From DASWHX01 sp036397995 (lineage in GTDB: Bacteria; Bacteroidota; Bacteroidia; Cytophagales; Cyclobacteriaceae): a DNA stretch of 19,052 nt. Under the pieces are notes generated by a model. That model saw only the letters and a list, made by a program, of their open reading frames with translations, was not told the origin of the DNA and did no database searches. Within the stretch, counting starts at the first letter, position 1. Every line of letters starts with the position of its first letter. Location: positions 1 through 19,052 of the forward strand of contig DASWHX010000206.1 in the NCBI GenBank assembly GCA_036397995.1, read 5' to 3'. Shown here one piece after another: positions 7,605 through 14,866 of the stretch. Made by a program: the position numbers and the translations under genes.

Positions 7605-8339
7605 ATGGTTAAAATGAGATTAGCCCGCAGAGGGCGCAAAAATCTGGCACTGTACGATGTAGTCGTAGCCGACGCCAGAGCTCCACGAGATGGTCGGTTT
7701 ATTGAAAAAATCGGGACTTATAACCCCAACACCAACCCTGCACTGGTTGAACTGGATGAAGAGAAAGCCTTCAAATGGATAATGAACGGCGCCCAGCCTA
7801 CTGATACCGTCAGGGCAATGCTCTCATACAGGGGAGTTTTAGTGCGAAAGCATTTGCAGGTGGGTGTAATTAAAGGCGCTTTGACACAGGAACAGGCTGA
7901 CGAGAAGTTTGAAGCCTGGAAAAAGGAAAAAGCCGCAAAAATCCAGACTAAAGTAGACAGGCTGGCTGCGGAAAAGGAAAAGCAGGATAAAGAAAAACTG
8001 GCGGCTGAATCTAAGGTGAAAGAAGCCAGAGCTGAAGCCTTAAAGAAAAGGCAGCAGGTAGCCGAGCAGGAAGCCAAAACTGCTGAAGCTGCCGAAGAAG
8101 TAACGGCTGAATCGCCGGCAGAAGTTCAGGAAACCGCGGAAGCAACCCCGGCTCAAACAGAAACGACTGGAGAATCTCCTGTTGAGGCTCCTGAAGAGTC
8201 TAAAACTGAGGAGACTTCAAAAGAGGCGGAAATAAAAACTGAAGCGGAACCTATAGCTGAAACACCGGCAGCCGTAGAACCAAAGTCTGAGGAGCAAAAA
8301 AAGGCAGACTCGGAAGCAGAAGAAAAGAAGGCTGAATAA
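7605..8339 (+). CDS. rpsP: 30S ribosomal protein S16 with long charged C-terminal extension
   Basis: This is a small-subunit protein that binds 16S rRNA early in assembly. The conserved core fills about residues 1-85: MVKMRLARRGRKNLALYDVV, DARAPRDGRFIEKIGTYNP and GAQPTDTVRAMLSYRG. After residue 95 the protein continues to 244 aa with a Lys/Glu/Ala-rich, probably coiled-coil helix (about 100-165). An acidic Ala/Glu/Thr/Pro tail follows that looks disordered. Typical S16 has about 80-90 aa. Long tails on S16 occur in Bacteroidota, so the frame is credible. The first ATG (7605) is chosen over the Met at codon 4 because S16 usually has two to three residues before the RLxRRG motif. First gene of rpsP-rimM-trmD. 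Confidence 0.96.
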   Translation: MVKMRLARRGRKNLALYDVVVADARAPRDGRFIEKIGTYNPNTNPALVELDEEKAFKWIMNGAQPTDTVRAMLSYRGVLVRKHLQVGVIKGALTQEQADEKFEAWKKEKAAKIQTKVDRLAAEKEKQDKEKLAAESKVKEARAEALKKRQQVAEQEAKTAEAAEEVTAESPAEVQETAEATPAQTETTGESPVEAPEESKTEETSKEAEIKTEAEPIAETPAAVEPKSEEQKKADSEAEEKKAE

Positions 8340-8348
8340 TGTTACTGA

Positions 8349-8867
8349 ATGAAGAAGGATAATTCAATCCTCTTCGGCAAAATTATTAAGCCACACGGGA
8401 TAAAGGGTGAACTCAGAATTGACCTGCTAAATCCCAATTTTGAATATAATAAAAAGATGGAATCAGTATTTGTCGAAATTGATGGCAAATTGGTTCCATT
8501 TTTTATTGAAGATTACTCAGGCAGAGGTCCTTTTGGAGTGTTGAAGTTAGAGGGGATAAACACTCTGGAACAAGCGGCCGGCCTTCATTCCAAATCACTT
8601 TACATTAATAGTAAATTCATCAGATCTGAACAAAATTCCCGGCCTAAAATCCTGGAATTACTTTCATTTCAGGTTGAAGATATTCGGTTAGGCAATCTTG
8701 GGGTGGTAACAGACATTGAAGAAGGTGCACAGGAAAGGCTCGTTGTCAAAAAAGGCGGACGGGAGATTCTGATTCCGTTTACAAAACCGCTGATTAAAAC
8801 ATGGGATGCAAATTCAAAAATCATTCTGGTTGATCTTCCGGCAGGATTTCTGGACATTTACGAATAA
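8349..8867 (+). CDS. rimM: Ribosome maturation factor RimM
   Basis: RimM helps process 16S rRNA and assemble the 30S head, where it contacts S19. The 172 aa match the family. The N-terminal barrel opens with FGKIIKPHGIKGELRI and the C-terminal PRC-barrel contains GVVTDIEEGAQERLVV and EILIPFTKPLI. The gene starts 9 bases after rpsP, and its stop overlaps the trmD start by one base (TAATG). Translation of the three genes is therefore probably coupled. Confidence 0.95.
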   Translation: MKKDNSILFGKIIKPHGIKGELRIDLLNPNFEYNKKMESVFVEIDGKLVPFFIEDYSGRGPFGVLKLEGINTLEQAAGLHSKSLYINSKFIRSEQNSRPKILELLSFQVEDIRLGNLGVVTDIEEGAQERLVVKKGGREILIPFTKPLIKTWDANSKIILVDLPAGFLDIYE

Positions 8868-9550
8868 TGCGGTTTGATATAATTACATGCCTTCCAAAGC
8901 TGCTGGAAAGTCCATTTTCAGATTCCATCATGAAAAGAGCTATTGATAAGAAACTGGTGAGTGTCAACATTCATGATTTGCGCCGGTTTGCTTCGGGTAA
9001 ACAAAAGCAAACTGATGATTATGCTTATGGAGGGGGAGCCGGCATGGTAATGATGATTGAACCTATCTGGAATTGTATTTCAAAACTGAAAGCCGAGCGT
9101 AATTATGATGAAATCATTTATATGACTCCGGATGGAGAATCATTTAATCAAAAGTTAGCCAACAACCTTTCTTTAAAGCAAAATCTTATTCTTCTATGCG
9201 GTCATTATAAGGGAGTTGATGAAAGGGTAAGGGAGCATCTGGTTACAAAGGAAATAAGCATTGGCGACTACGTACTTTCCTCCGGTGAGCTGGCAGGTTC
9301 GGTCTTGGCAGATGCTGTGATCAGGTTGCTTCCGGGTGTTATTTCTGATGAATCCTCCGCACTTACTGATTCCTTCCAGGATAATTTACTGGCGCCGCCC
9401 GTTTATACCAGACCCTCAGATTTCCAGGGCTGGAAAGTTCCTGATGTATTATTATCAGGTCATGAAAAAGCTATTCAGGATTGGCGTCATGAACAATCAA
9501 TGGAGAGAACAAGGCAGCGAAGACCAAATTTGCTGGATGGAGATTCCTAA
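8867..9550 (+). CDS. trmD: tRNA (guanine37-N1)-methyltransferase
   Basis: TrmD is a SPOUT-family enzyme that uses S-adenosylmethionine to methylate G37 next to the anticodon and so prevents +1 frameshifting. The 227 aa are normal length. Seen: DDYAYGGGAGMVM (residues about 50-62), the knot motifs LLCGHYKGVDERV and EISIGDYVLSSGELA, and the C-terminal tRNA-contact helix region with GWKVPDVLLSGH. The start overlaps the rimM stop by one base. Its TAA (9548-9550) overlaps the TAG of the convergent response-regulator gene, so no terminator lies between them. In many bacteria rplS follows directly; here it does not. Confidence 0.96.
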   Translation: MRFDIITCLPKLLESPFSDSIMKRAIDKKLVSVNIHDLRRFASGKQKQTDDYAYGGGAGMVMMIEPIWNCISKLKAERNYDEIIYMTPDGESFNQKLANNLSLKQNLILLCGHYKGVDERVREHLVTKEISIGDYVLSSGELAGSVLADAVIRLLPGVISDESSALTDSFQDNLLAPPVYTRPSDFQGWKVPDVLLSGHEKAIQDWRHEQSMERTRQRRPNLLDGDS

Positions 9551-10299
9551 AAATTCAAAACCTCTTTCAGCCTCGAATAGCCGGAGCGACTAACCGGTAA
9601 ATTACCCCCTACTTTTAATACCACTACAAAGGATTCCTTTTCAAAAGGCTCCAGTCGCAGCAATTGATTTAAGTTCAAAATATACGAACGATGTATTCTT
9701 ACAAAGTCATTAGAAGGTAAATGCTCTTCGTAGTATTTCATTGTACCCTGTTTCAGAAAAGATCCCTTTTGGAAAAAGAATTTGACATAATCATCCTGAG
9801 CTTCAATATAGTGAAGTTCCGAGGTAGGAAATATATGTATCTTAGATCCATATCGCACAACAATTCTGTTTAGCTCTGTTTCCTGATCTTTTGCATAATC
9901 AATTAATGGTTGCAGCTTTTGGGATTGCTCATGTCCCAGCTTTTCCTTTGCTTTTTGAATGGCATGATGAAACCTTTCCTTGGAATAAGGCTTCAGCAAA
10001 TAATCGGCCGCATTCATTTCAAATGCTTTGATAGCAAATTCATCATACGCCGTACTGAAAATAACTGCCGGAATTTTATCCAATAATTCCAGCATTTCAA
10101 AGCCGGTAATTTTAGGCATTTTGATATCAAGGAAAATCAAATCAGGATTTTGTTCATTAATCATCTTAATTCCTTCAAAACCATTTTCACATTCTGAGAT
10201 AACTTCAAAGCCCGCGTACTTTTCCAAAAATGATCTAATGATAACTCGCGCCGGTTCTTCGTCGTCAATTATTATGACTCTAATGTTAGTGTTACTCAT
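9547..10299 (-). CDS. LytTR-family response regulator
   Basis: This is a DNA-binding transcription regulator of a two-component system. The receiver domain (about residues 5-120) has the acidic pair IIDDEEPAR (Asp12/Asp13), the phospho-acceptor Asp58 in LIFLDIKMP, FSTAYDEFA and Lys103 in LLKPYS. A LytTR domain (about 145-248) follows, with IVVRYGSKIHIFPTSELHYI, FVRIHRSYILNL and VSRSGYSRLKEVL. Both are complete. The gene overlaps the upstream kinase by 8 bases, so that kinase is surely its partner. The target promoters cannot be read from the window, but self-regulation of the liaF-like operon is plausible. Confidence 0.95.
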   Translation of the reverse strand: MSNTNIRVIIIDDEEPARVIIRSFLEKYAGFEVISECENGFEGIKMINEQNPDLIFLDIKMPKITGFEMLELLDKIPAVIFSTAYDEFAIKAFEMNAADYLLKPYSKERFHHAIQKAKEKLGHEQSQKLQPLIDYAKDQETELNRIVVRYGSKIHIFPTSELHYIEAQDDYVKFFFQKGSFLKQGTMKYYEEHLPSNDFVRIHRSYILNLNQLLRLEPFEKESFVVVLKVGGNLPVSRSGYSRLKEVLNF

Positions 10300-11341
10300 T
10301 CTCCTGGGGTATTTCTATGATTACTTTAAAAAGGTTATTTGCTGATTCCATTTGTATTAATCCATCACGACCATAAAGAATCTTTAGCCTGGCCTTAATG
10401 TTGTTAAGTCCGATTCCCTCCCCTTTTGCATTAATTGTATCATCAAATTGGTTTTCCACTTCAATTCTAAGGAAAGTGCCGGATTTTGAACACTTAATGG
10501 TAATTGGCTTTGTATCCAGGCTTTCCTGGACGCCATATTTGATCGCATTTTCAAGCAATGGCTGCAAAATAAAGTTAGGAATTTTGGCTTTAAGGCAGGT
10601 TTCGTCAATGCTTGTTTCTATATCCAGCTTCTTGCCAAACCGTACTTTCTCAATATCCAGGTAGATATTCATGTGCCGCAGTTCTTCTTCCAGGGTTGCA
10701 TGCTCCTGGCTTTGTTTACCAGCCGAATACCGGAGAAATTCAGATAACTTAATGACCATGTCCCTGGTTTTTTCCGGTGAAACCAGGGTCAATGAATTTA
10801 TTGAATTCAAGCTATTGAAAAGGAAGTGCGGATTAATTTGGCTTTTTAAGGATTTTAGATGGGCTTCATTCACTAATGCCTTTAATTCCAACTCTTCTCT
10901 GATTCGGTCCTGCAAACTTTCATAATGTTCGATAAGGTAAAAGCTAAGAGAAAACAAAGCGTAGAGAGCAAATCCAATCAGGTTTCTTCCAAGATTCGAA
11001 TTAGCAAGAAAATTTTCATAGGCTTTATCCTCAATGGGTAGAATTCCTATCAATGATTTGCCAATGCTTGCCCAAAGAATTACCGCAATTACCCCCGAGA
11101 TCGCGTGATTGAGAATTGTTCTGGAAAGTCTTTTATTTAAGGGATTGAAACGAACCAGATACCAGATACCCAGACCCAGCCCAAAATATAAAGTATTGAA
11201 GATAAGGCTATCCAACGCGGAGGCGAGAATTGAAAAATTATAGAAGAAATAGAAAATGCAGAAATGGCCGATGGAGATCACTGACCAGATAATCAAATAG
11301 AATCTATTCGCGGGTTTTTGATAGAGGGGATGACTCATCAT
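10292..11341 (-). CDS. LytS/YehU-type membrane sensor histidine kinase
   Basis: This 349-aa membrane kinase is the partner of the LytTR regulator. Four hydrophobic segments fill residues about 15-140 with very short outer loops, so any signal is probably sensed within the membrane or through a partner. A short coiled-coil leads to the His_kinase domain with phospho-acceptor His172 in QINPHFLFNSLNSINSL. The ATP-binding motifs are FILQPLLENAIKYG and GEGIGLNNIKARL. Two adjacent Met codons could start the protein, and the first is used here. It begins 28 bases after the liaF-like gene. Confidence 0.94.
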   Translation of the reverse strand: MMSHPLYQKPANRFYLIIWSVISIGHFCIFYFFYNFSILASALDSLIFNTLYFGLGLGIWYLVRFNPLNKRLSRTILNHAISGVIAVILWASIGKSLIGILPIEDKAYENFLANSNLGRNLIGFALYALFSLSFYLIEHYESLQDRIREELELKALVNEAHLKSLKSQINPHFLFNSLNSINSLTLVSPEKTRDMVIKLSEFLRYSAGKQSQEHATLEEELRHMNIYLDIEKVRFGKKLDIETSIDETCLKAKIPNFILQPLLENAIKYGVQESLDTKPITIKCSKSGTFLRIEVENQFDDTINAKGEGIGLNNIKARLKILYGRDGLIQMESANNLFKVIIEIPQENE

Positions 11342-11369
11342 TCAATAGTATGCAGATATTAATCCCTGA

Positions 11370-12062
11370 CTATGCCGTTTTAATTTCTCCGCCGCCAAAA
11401 ATTACCAAACCTTTTACAATCAACACTTTATTGGAATCGGCTTTAACATTTCTACGGTTATCCGAAAAACCTCCAAATAAGCTGAACTCTTCCATTCGCA
11501 CAGTCCAGTCGGAGGGTACGTATAAAGTGCATCCTCCAAACATGGTGAAAAGATCAATTACAGCATTTTCGGGGGCTGGTATTGCATCATGAAAATTCAA
11601 ATCCGCACCTCCGAAGATGGATGTTACTTTACCTCCTTTGAAATTTTTTGAAGTAATATTTTTGCTGCCACCTCCGAAAATGTTCACATCATCGATGGTA
11701 TCGGTATCCCTGTTGCCTTTGGCAATACCGCTACCACCATCACCCTTGCCTCGTCCTGCCTGACGTAATAACATGAAAACACCAATTATGATAAGGATAA
11801 CCGGCCACCAATCTCTTAATCTGAAGTAAAAGTGAGTGATATCCTGTAACAAGAAAAAACCACCGATCAAAAGGAATACCAATCCTCCACTCTTGCCGGA
11901 TACCATCATGACAGTTCCGATAAGAATAAATATGAGTTCCCAACCCATGTAAATCTCAATTTCGTGAGGAATAAAACCGAGATTTCTGGCCAGGAAAGTT
12001 GCCCCAACCACAAGAATCCCTATCCCGAACCATGCCCGGCGGCTATTTGCTTCATTTGACAT
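11370..12062 (-). CDS. LiaF-like membrane protein (four TM helices plus FGG-repeat beta domain)
   Basis: The 230 aa start with four membrane helices (about residues 9-28, 38-55, 57-78, 85-101). A Gly-rich linker and a C-terminal domain follow in which a strand motif recurs: NIFGGGSKNI, TSIFGGADLNF, FTMFGGCTLYV, FSLFGGFSDN and LVIFGGGEI. This is the layout of LiaF/VraT-type proteins (DUF5668 helices with a cell-wall-active-antibiotic-response beta domain), which hold a cognate sensor kinase inactive until envelope stress. Its place directly ahead of a kinase and a regulator matches the liaF-liaS-liaR order. A stress-sensing role for this copy is inferred from architecture and position. Confidence 0.85.
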   Translation of the reverse strand: MSNEANSRRAWFGIGILVVGATFLARNLGFIPHEIEIYMGWELIFILIGTVMMVSGKSGGLVFLLIGGFFLLQDITHFYFRLRDWWPVILIIIGVFMLLRQAGRGKGDGGSGIAKGNRDTDTIDDVNIFGGGSKNITSKNFKGGKVTSIFGGADLNFHDAIPAPENAVIDLFTMFGGCTLYVPSDWTVRMEEFSLFGGFSDNRRNVKADSNKVLIVKGLVIFGGGEIKTA

Positions 12063-12110
12063 TTCTTTAGTGTTTAAAATCCATTAAAATTAACGCAGAA
12101 TCAGTATTTA

Positions 12111-12138
12111 CAAAGGTCCTATTTCGGTGAATAAACAA
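12111..12138 (-). promoter_or_regulatory. Possible promoter of the liaF-like/kinase/regulator operon
   Basis: On the minus strand TTG (12138-12136), 17 bases, then GACCTTTG (12118-12111) resembles the TTG/TAnnTTTG consensus with one mismatch in the -7 box. Transcription would begin near 12104, about 40 bases before the ATG at 12062. Confidence 0.35.
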
Positions 12139-12191
12139 TAAATCCGGGTTAACCACTGTTCAGACGGGGTAGGAGCTCTCACGAGCAGCTG

Positions 12192-12323
12192 TTATCCTAT
12201 CTGGAGAATAGTATTAAATTTTTCAGCCTCCTTCGAACTTAACAAAACCTCTTTGATAGCAAGAATTAATGAACGATTTGCGTTATGGATGCTCTGAAGG
12301 AATGATGTATTCTTATTTTTCAT
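12192..12323 (-). CDS. Possible 43-aa small protein upstream of liaF-like operon
   Basis: An ATG (12323-12321) opens a 44-codon frame to TAA (12194-12192). The peptide begins MKNKNTSFLQSIHNANRSLI and continues with LAIKEVLLSSKEAEKF. It looks like an amphipathic helix, with no signal peptide and no family I recognise. AGGGGG lies 8 bases before the ATG, an unusually good Shine-Dalgarno sequence for this phylum. It runs in the same direction as the liaF-like gene, 129 bases upstream of it. It may be a real small gene, a leader of that operon, or chance. Confidence 0.4.
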   Translation of the reverse strand: MKNKNTSFLQSIHNANRSLILAIKEVLLSSKEAEKFNTILQIG

Positions 12324-12429
12324 TTTAAAAACCCCCTAATTTTAACAAAATAGCCTATTACTCAATTCATTAAAATTTCTTTGAAAACACAATGATCAAT
12401 AAATTAAAAGATGATTGAGAATTCTTTTC

Positions 12430-12437
12430 TATATTTG
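12430..12437 (+). promoter_or_regulatory. Putative -7 box of rplS promoter
   Basis: TATATTTG is an exact TAnnTTTG match 26 bases before the rplS ATG. No good -33 TTG is found at 17-23 bases. The predicted transcript would have a leader of about 20 bases, too short for a structured ribosomal-protein leader. Confidence 0.5.
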
Positions 12438-12463
12438 CAGTCCTAAAAATTAAGCATCAGGTC

Positions 12464-12814
12464 ATGAGCGAGTTACTAAAGCTGGTGGAACAACAATTCA
12501 AGTTAGGAACTGAAATTCCGGCATTTAAGGCAGGTGACACAATAAATGTGCACGTGAAAATTAAAGAAGGAAATAAAGAAAGGGTTCAGCAATTTCTGGG
12601 GACAGTAATCCAGAGAAAGAATAAAGGAACATTGGGAGAAACTTTCACGGTTAGAAAAGTATCAAACGGTGTTGGAGTTGAGCGAATATTTCCTATTTCT
12701 TCACCTTCAATTGAGAAAATTGAAGTTACCCGAAAAGGATCAGTGCGGAGAGCGAGGCTGTTTTATTTAAGAGGTCGCCAGGGCAAAGCCGCGAAAATCA
12801 AAGAAAAGCAATAA
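12464..12814 (+). CDS. rplS: 50S ribosomal protein L19
   Basis: L19 sits at the 30S-50S interface and forms part of an inter-subunit bridge. The 116 aa match the family. Seen: FKAGDTINVHVKIKEGNKER, RVQQFLGTVI, GETFTVRKVSNGVGVERIFP and VTRKGSVRRARLFYLRG. It is usually the fourth gene of rpsP-rimM-trmD-rplS. Here a minus-strand regulatory set separates it from trmD, and it has its own promoter box and terminator. Confidence 0.97.
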   Translation: MSELLKLVEQQFKLGTEIPAFKAGDTINVHVKIKEGNKERVQQFLGTVIQRKNKGTLGETFTVRKVSNGVGVERIFPISSPSIEKIEVTRKGSVRRARLFYLRGRQGKAAKIKEKQ

Positions 12815-12835
12815 TTATCTCAAATCGTTCATATT

Positions 12836-12863
12836 AAGCCAGCCGTTTACGGTTGGCTTTTAT
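12836..12863 (+). terminator. Strong Rho-independent terminator after rplS
   Basis: AAGCCAGCCG (12836-12845) pairs with CGGTTGGCTT (12850-12859), one G-T pair in ten, around a TTTA loop. T-rich sequence follows. It lies 21 bases after the rplS stop. Confidence 0.85.
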
Positions 12864-12874
12864 ATTTAAATTTG
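12845..12874 (+). promoter_or_regulatory. Putative fbaB-accD promoter overlapping the rplS terminator
   Basis: TAAATTTG (12867-12874) matches the -7 consensus, and GTTT (12845-12848) is a weak -33 box 18 bases upstream, inside the terminator loop. The fbaB ATG follows 27 bases after the -7 box. Confidence 0.45.
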
Positions 12875-12901
12875 TTATAATAATCCAAATCCAATCACGA
12901 T

Positions 12902-13960
12902 ATGTCTTATCAGAAAATTGTAAAACTTCTTGGCGATAAATCGGATTCATTGCTCAAGCATGAAAGCAAAACGATAGGGAAAGATCAGTTGCATCCTATG
13001 GGTCCTGATTATGTTGACAGAATTCTGTCCCCTTCAAACAGAAACCCGCAAGTTCTAAGAAATTTTCAGTCAATATTGAATAGCGGAAGACTTGCAGGTA
13101 CCGGATTTGTATCTATTTTACCTGTTGACCAGGGAATTGAGCACACCGCCGGGGCCTCATTCGCACCAAATCCAATTTATTTTGATCCGGAGAAAATTGT
13201 GGAATTGGCCGTTGAAGGTGGATGCAATGCTGTTGCCACGACCTTTGGAAATCTTGGTCTTGTAAGCCGAAAATACGCGCATAAAATACCTTTCCTGGTA
13301 AAGCTGAATCATAATGAATTGATGACTTATCCAAACAAGTTTGATCAAATCATGTTTGGTTCAGTGGAAGAAGCCTGGAACCTGGGAGCCGCGGCTGTAG
13401 GAGCGACCATTTATTTTGGAAGTGAAGAATCAAACCGCCAGATTGTAGAAGTTGCCGAAGCTTTTGAAAGAGCACATCAGTTGGGAATGGTCACCGTCCT
13501 TTGGTGCTATGCCCGCAATAATGAATTTAAGAAAGATGGAGTAGATTATCATGTGGCTGCCGACCTGACGGGTCAGGCAAATCACCTTGGTGTAACTATT
13601 CAGGCCGATATTATCAAGCAAAAATTAGCTGAAAATAACGGCGGATTCACAGCCATAAAATTTGGCAAATCTCATCCGGCAATGTATGATAAATTGGCTT
13701 CCGGGCATCCTATTGATTTGTGCAGATATCAGGTTGCTAATTGTTATATGGGTCGTATTGGTCTTATCAATTCGGGAGGAGCTTCTTCCGGTGCTTCCGA
13801 TTTAGCAGAGGCGGTTATGACTGCCGTAGTGAATAAAAGAGCAGGCGGAATGGGTCTTATTTCAGGCAGGAAGGCTTTCCAAAGGCCCATGAAGGAGGGA
13901 GTTGAACTCCTGAATACCATCCAGGATGTTTACCTGGCGGCCGAGATTGGTTTGGCCTAG
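12902..13960 (+). CDS. fbaB: Class I fructose-bisphosphate aldolase, DhnA/FbaB type
   Basis: This enzyme cleaves fructose-1,6-bisphosphate to two triose phosphates, and the reverse in gluconeogenesis, through a lysine Schiff base. The 352 aa fit E. coli FbaB. Seen: SILPVDQGIEHTAGASF (the Asp76 region), FLVKLNHNELMTYP, GAAAVGATIYFGSEES, ADIIKQKL with Lys239 as the probable Schiff-base lysine, and the phosphate-binding LINSGGASSG and GGMGLISGRKAFQRP. Choice of Lys239 is by analogy with the ADIVK motif of DhnA enzymes. It is followed after 22 bases by accD and probably co-transcribed with it. Confidence 0.93.
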   Translation: MSYQKIVKLLGDKSDSLLKHESKTIGKDQLHPMGPDYVDRILSPSNRNPQVLRNFQSILNSGRLAGTGFVSILPVDQGIEHTAGASFAPNPIYFDPEKIVELAVEGGCNAVATTFGNLGLVSRKYAHKIPFLVKLNHNELMTYPNKFDQIMFGSVEEAWNLGAAAVGATIYFGSEESNRQIVEVAEAFERAHQLGMVTVLWCYARNNEFKKDGVDYHVAADLTGQANHLGVTIQADIIKQKLAENNGGFTAIKFGKSHPAMYDKLASGHPIDLCRYQVANCYMGRIGLINSGGASSGASDLAEAVMTAVVNKRAGGMGLISGRKAFQRPMKEGVELLNTIQDVYLAAEIGLA

Positions 13961-13982
13961 CAATGATCTAACTTAGAGTTAT

Positions 13983-14825
13983 ATGTCCTGGTTCCAAAGG
14001 AAAGACAAAGGGATTTTAACCCCAACTGAGAAGAAGAAAGAGGCGCCTGATGGTCTTTGGTTCAAGACCCCGAACGGAAAGATTGTTCATATTAGAGAAC
14101 TGAAAAGTAACGCTTATGTTTCCCCTGAAGATGGCTACCACGTAAGGATCGGCTCGCGCGAGTATTTTGAAATCCTTTTTGATGATAACAAGTTCACAGA
14201 ACTGGACAAGGATATGATTTCAGCCGATCCTCTGGGTTTTTCAGACGGGAAGCCGTACGCTGAGCGAATCAAGCAGGGACAGGTTAAATCAGGGTACAAA
14301 GATGCTGTGCGTACCGCTTTCGGTAAAGTAAACGGCATAGACTGGACAGTAGCGTGCATGGACTTTACTTTTATTGGAGGTTCGATGGGTTCTGTGGTAG
14401 GAGAGAAAATTGCCCGCGCTATTGATCATTCAATCAAAAACAAAATTCCCCTTTTAATCATTTCCAAGTCGGGGGGAGCTCGGATGCAGGAAGCCGGTTT
14501 GTCTTTGATGCAAATGGCAAAAACTTCCGCAAAACTGGCACTCTTAAGCGAGGCCAAAGTTCCGTTTGTTTCCCTGCTCACCGATCCCACCACCGGCGGT
14601 GTCACAGCTTCATACGCGATGCTGGGAGATTTCAATATTGCCGAACCTGGTGCTTTGATTGGATTCGCCGGTCCACGGGTTATTAGAGAAACAATAGGAA
14701 AAGATCTTCCAAAAGGATTTCAGAGCAGCGAATTTCTACTGGATAGGGGATTTATTGATTTTATTATCGACAGGAGAAACCTCAAATCCAGGTTAACTTC
14801 ACTGGTAGGAATGCTCCGGAATTAA
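13983..14825 (+). CDS. accD: Acetyl-CoA carboxylase carboxyltransferase subunit beta, zinc finger lost
   Basis: AccD, with AccA, moves the carboxyl group from carboxybiotin to acetyl-CoA in the first step of fatty-acid synthesis. The 280 aa match the family. The crotonase-type core is intact: FTFIGGSMGSVVGEKIARA, SKSGGARMQEAGLSL, LTDPTTGGVTASYAMLGD and IGFAGPRVI. The N-terminal zinc ribbon, normally CPxC...CPxC, reads TPNG (29-32) and SPED (47-50), so all four cysteines are replaced while the surrounding sequence is kept. I recall the same from other Bacteroidota AccD proteins, so it is probably a lineage trait and not damage. accA is not in the window. Confidence 0.96.
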   Translation: MSWFQRKDKGILTPTEKKKEAPDGLWFKTPNGKIVHIRELKSNAYVSPEDGYHVRIGSREYFEILFDDNKFTELDKDMISADPLGFSDGKPYAERIKQGQVKSGYKDAVRTAFGKVNGIDWTVACMDFTFIGGSMGSVVGEKIARAIDHSIKNKIPLLIISKSGGARMQEAGLSLMQMAKTSAKLALLSEAKVPFVSLLTDPTTGGVTASYAMLGDFNIAEPGALIGFAGPRVIRETIGKDLPKGFQSSEFLLDRGFIDFIIDRRNLKSRLTSLVGMLRN

Positions 14826-14866
14826 TCTCCATTTTTTCTTTCCTCCGGATTTCGGTAATTTTCTGA

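Larger units (their letters stand above)
12063..12463. other. Divergent intergenic region between liaF-like operon and rplS
   Basis: These 401 bases hold the possible 43-aa frame, a possible minus-strand promoter near 12111-12138 and the rplS -7 box at 12430-12437. A GCTC-TCAC-GAGC hairpin with only a 4-bp stem (about 12176-12187) is too weak to call. I see no RNA gene and no repeat. Confidence 0.5.

Noticed and set aside
12176..12187. GCTC-TCAC-GAGC hairpin as a terminator or operator
   Set aside because: The stem is only 4 bp, flanking bases do not pair and there is no T-run, so it is expected by chance.
12430..12463. Structured ribosomal-protein leader upstream of rplS
   Set aside because: The promoter box lies only 26 bases before the ATG, leaving a leader of about 20 bases with no stem.
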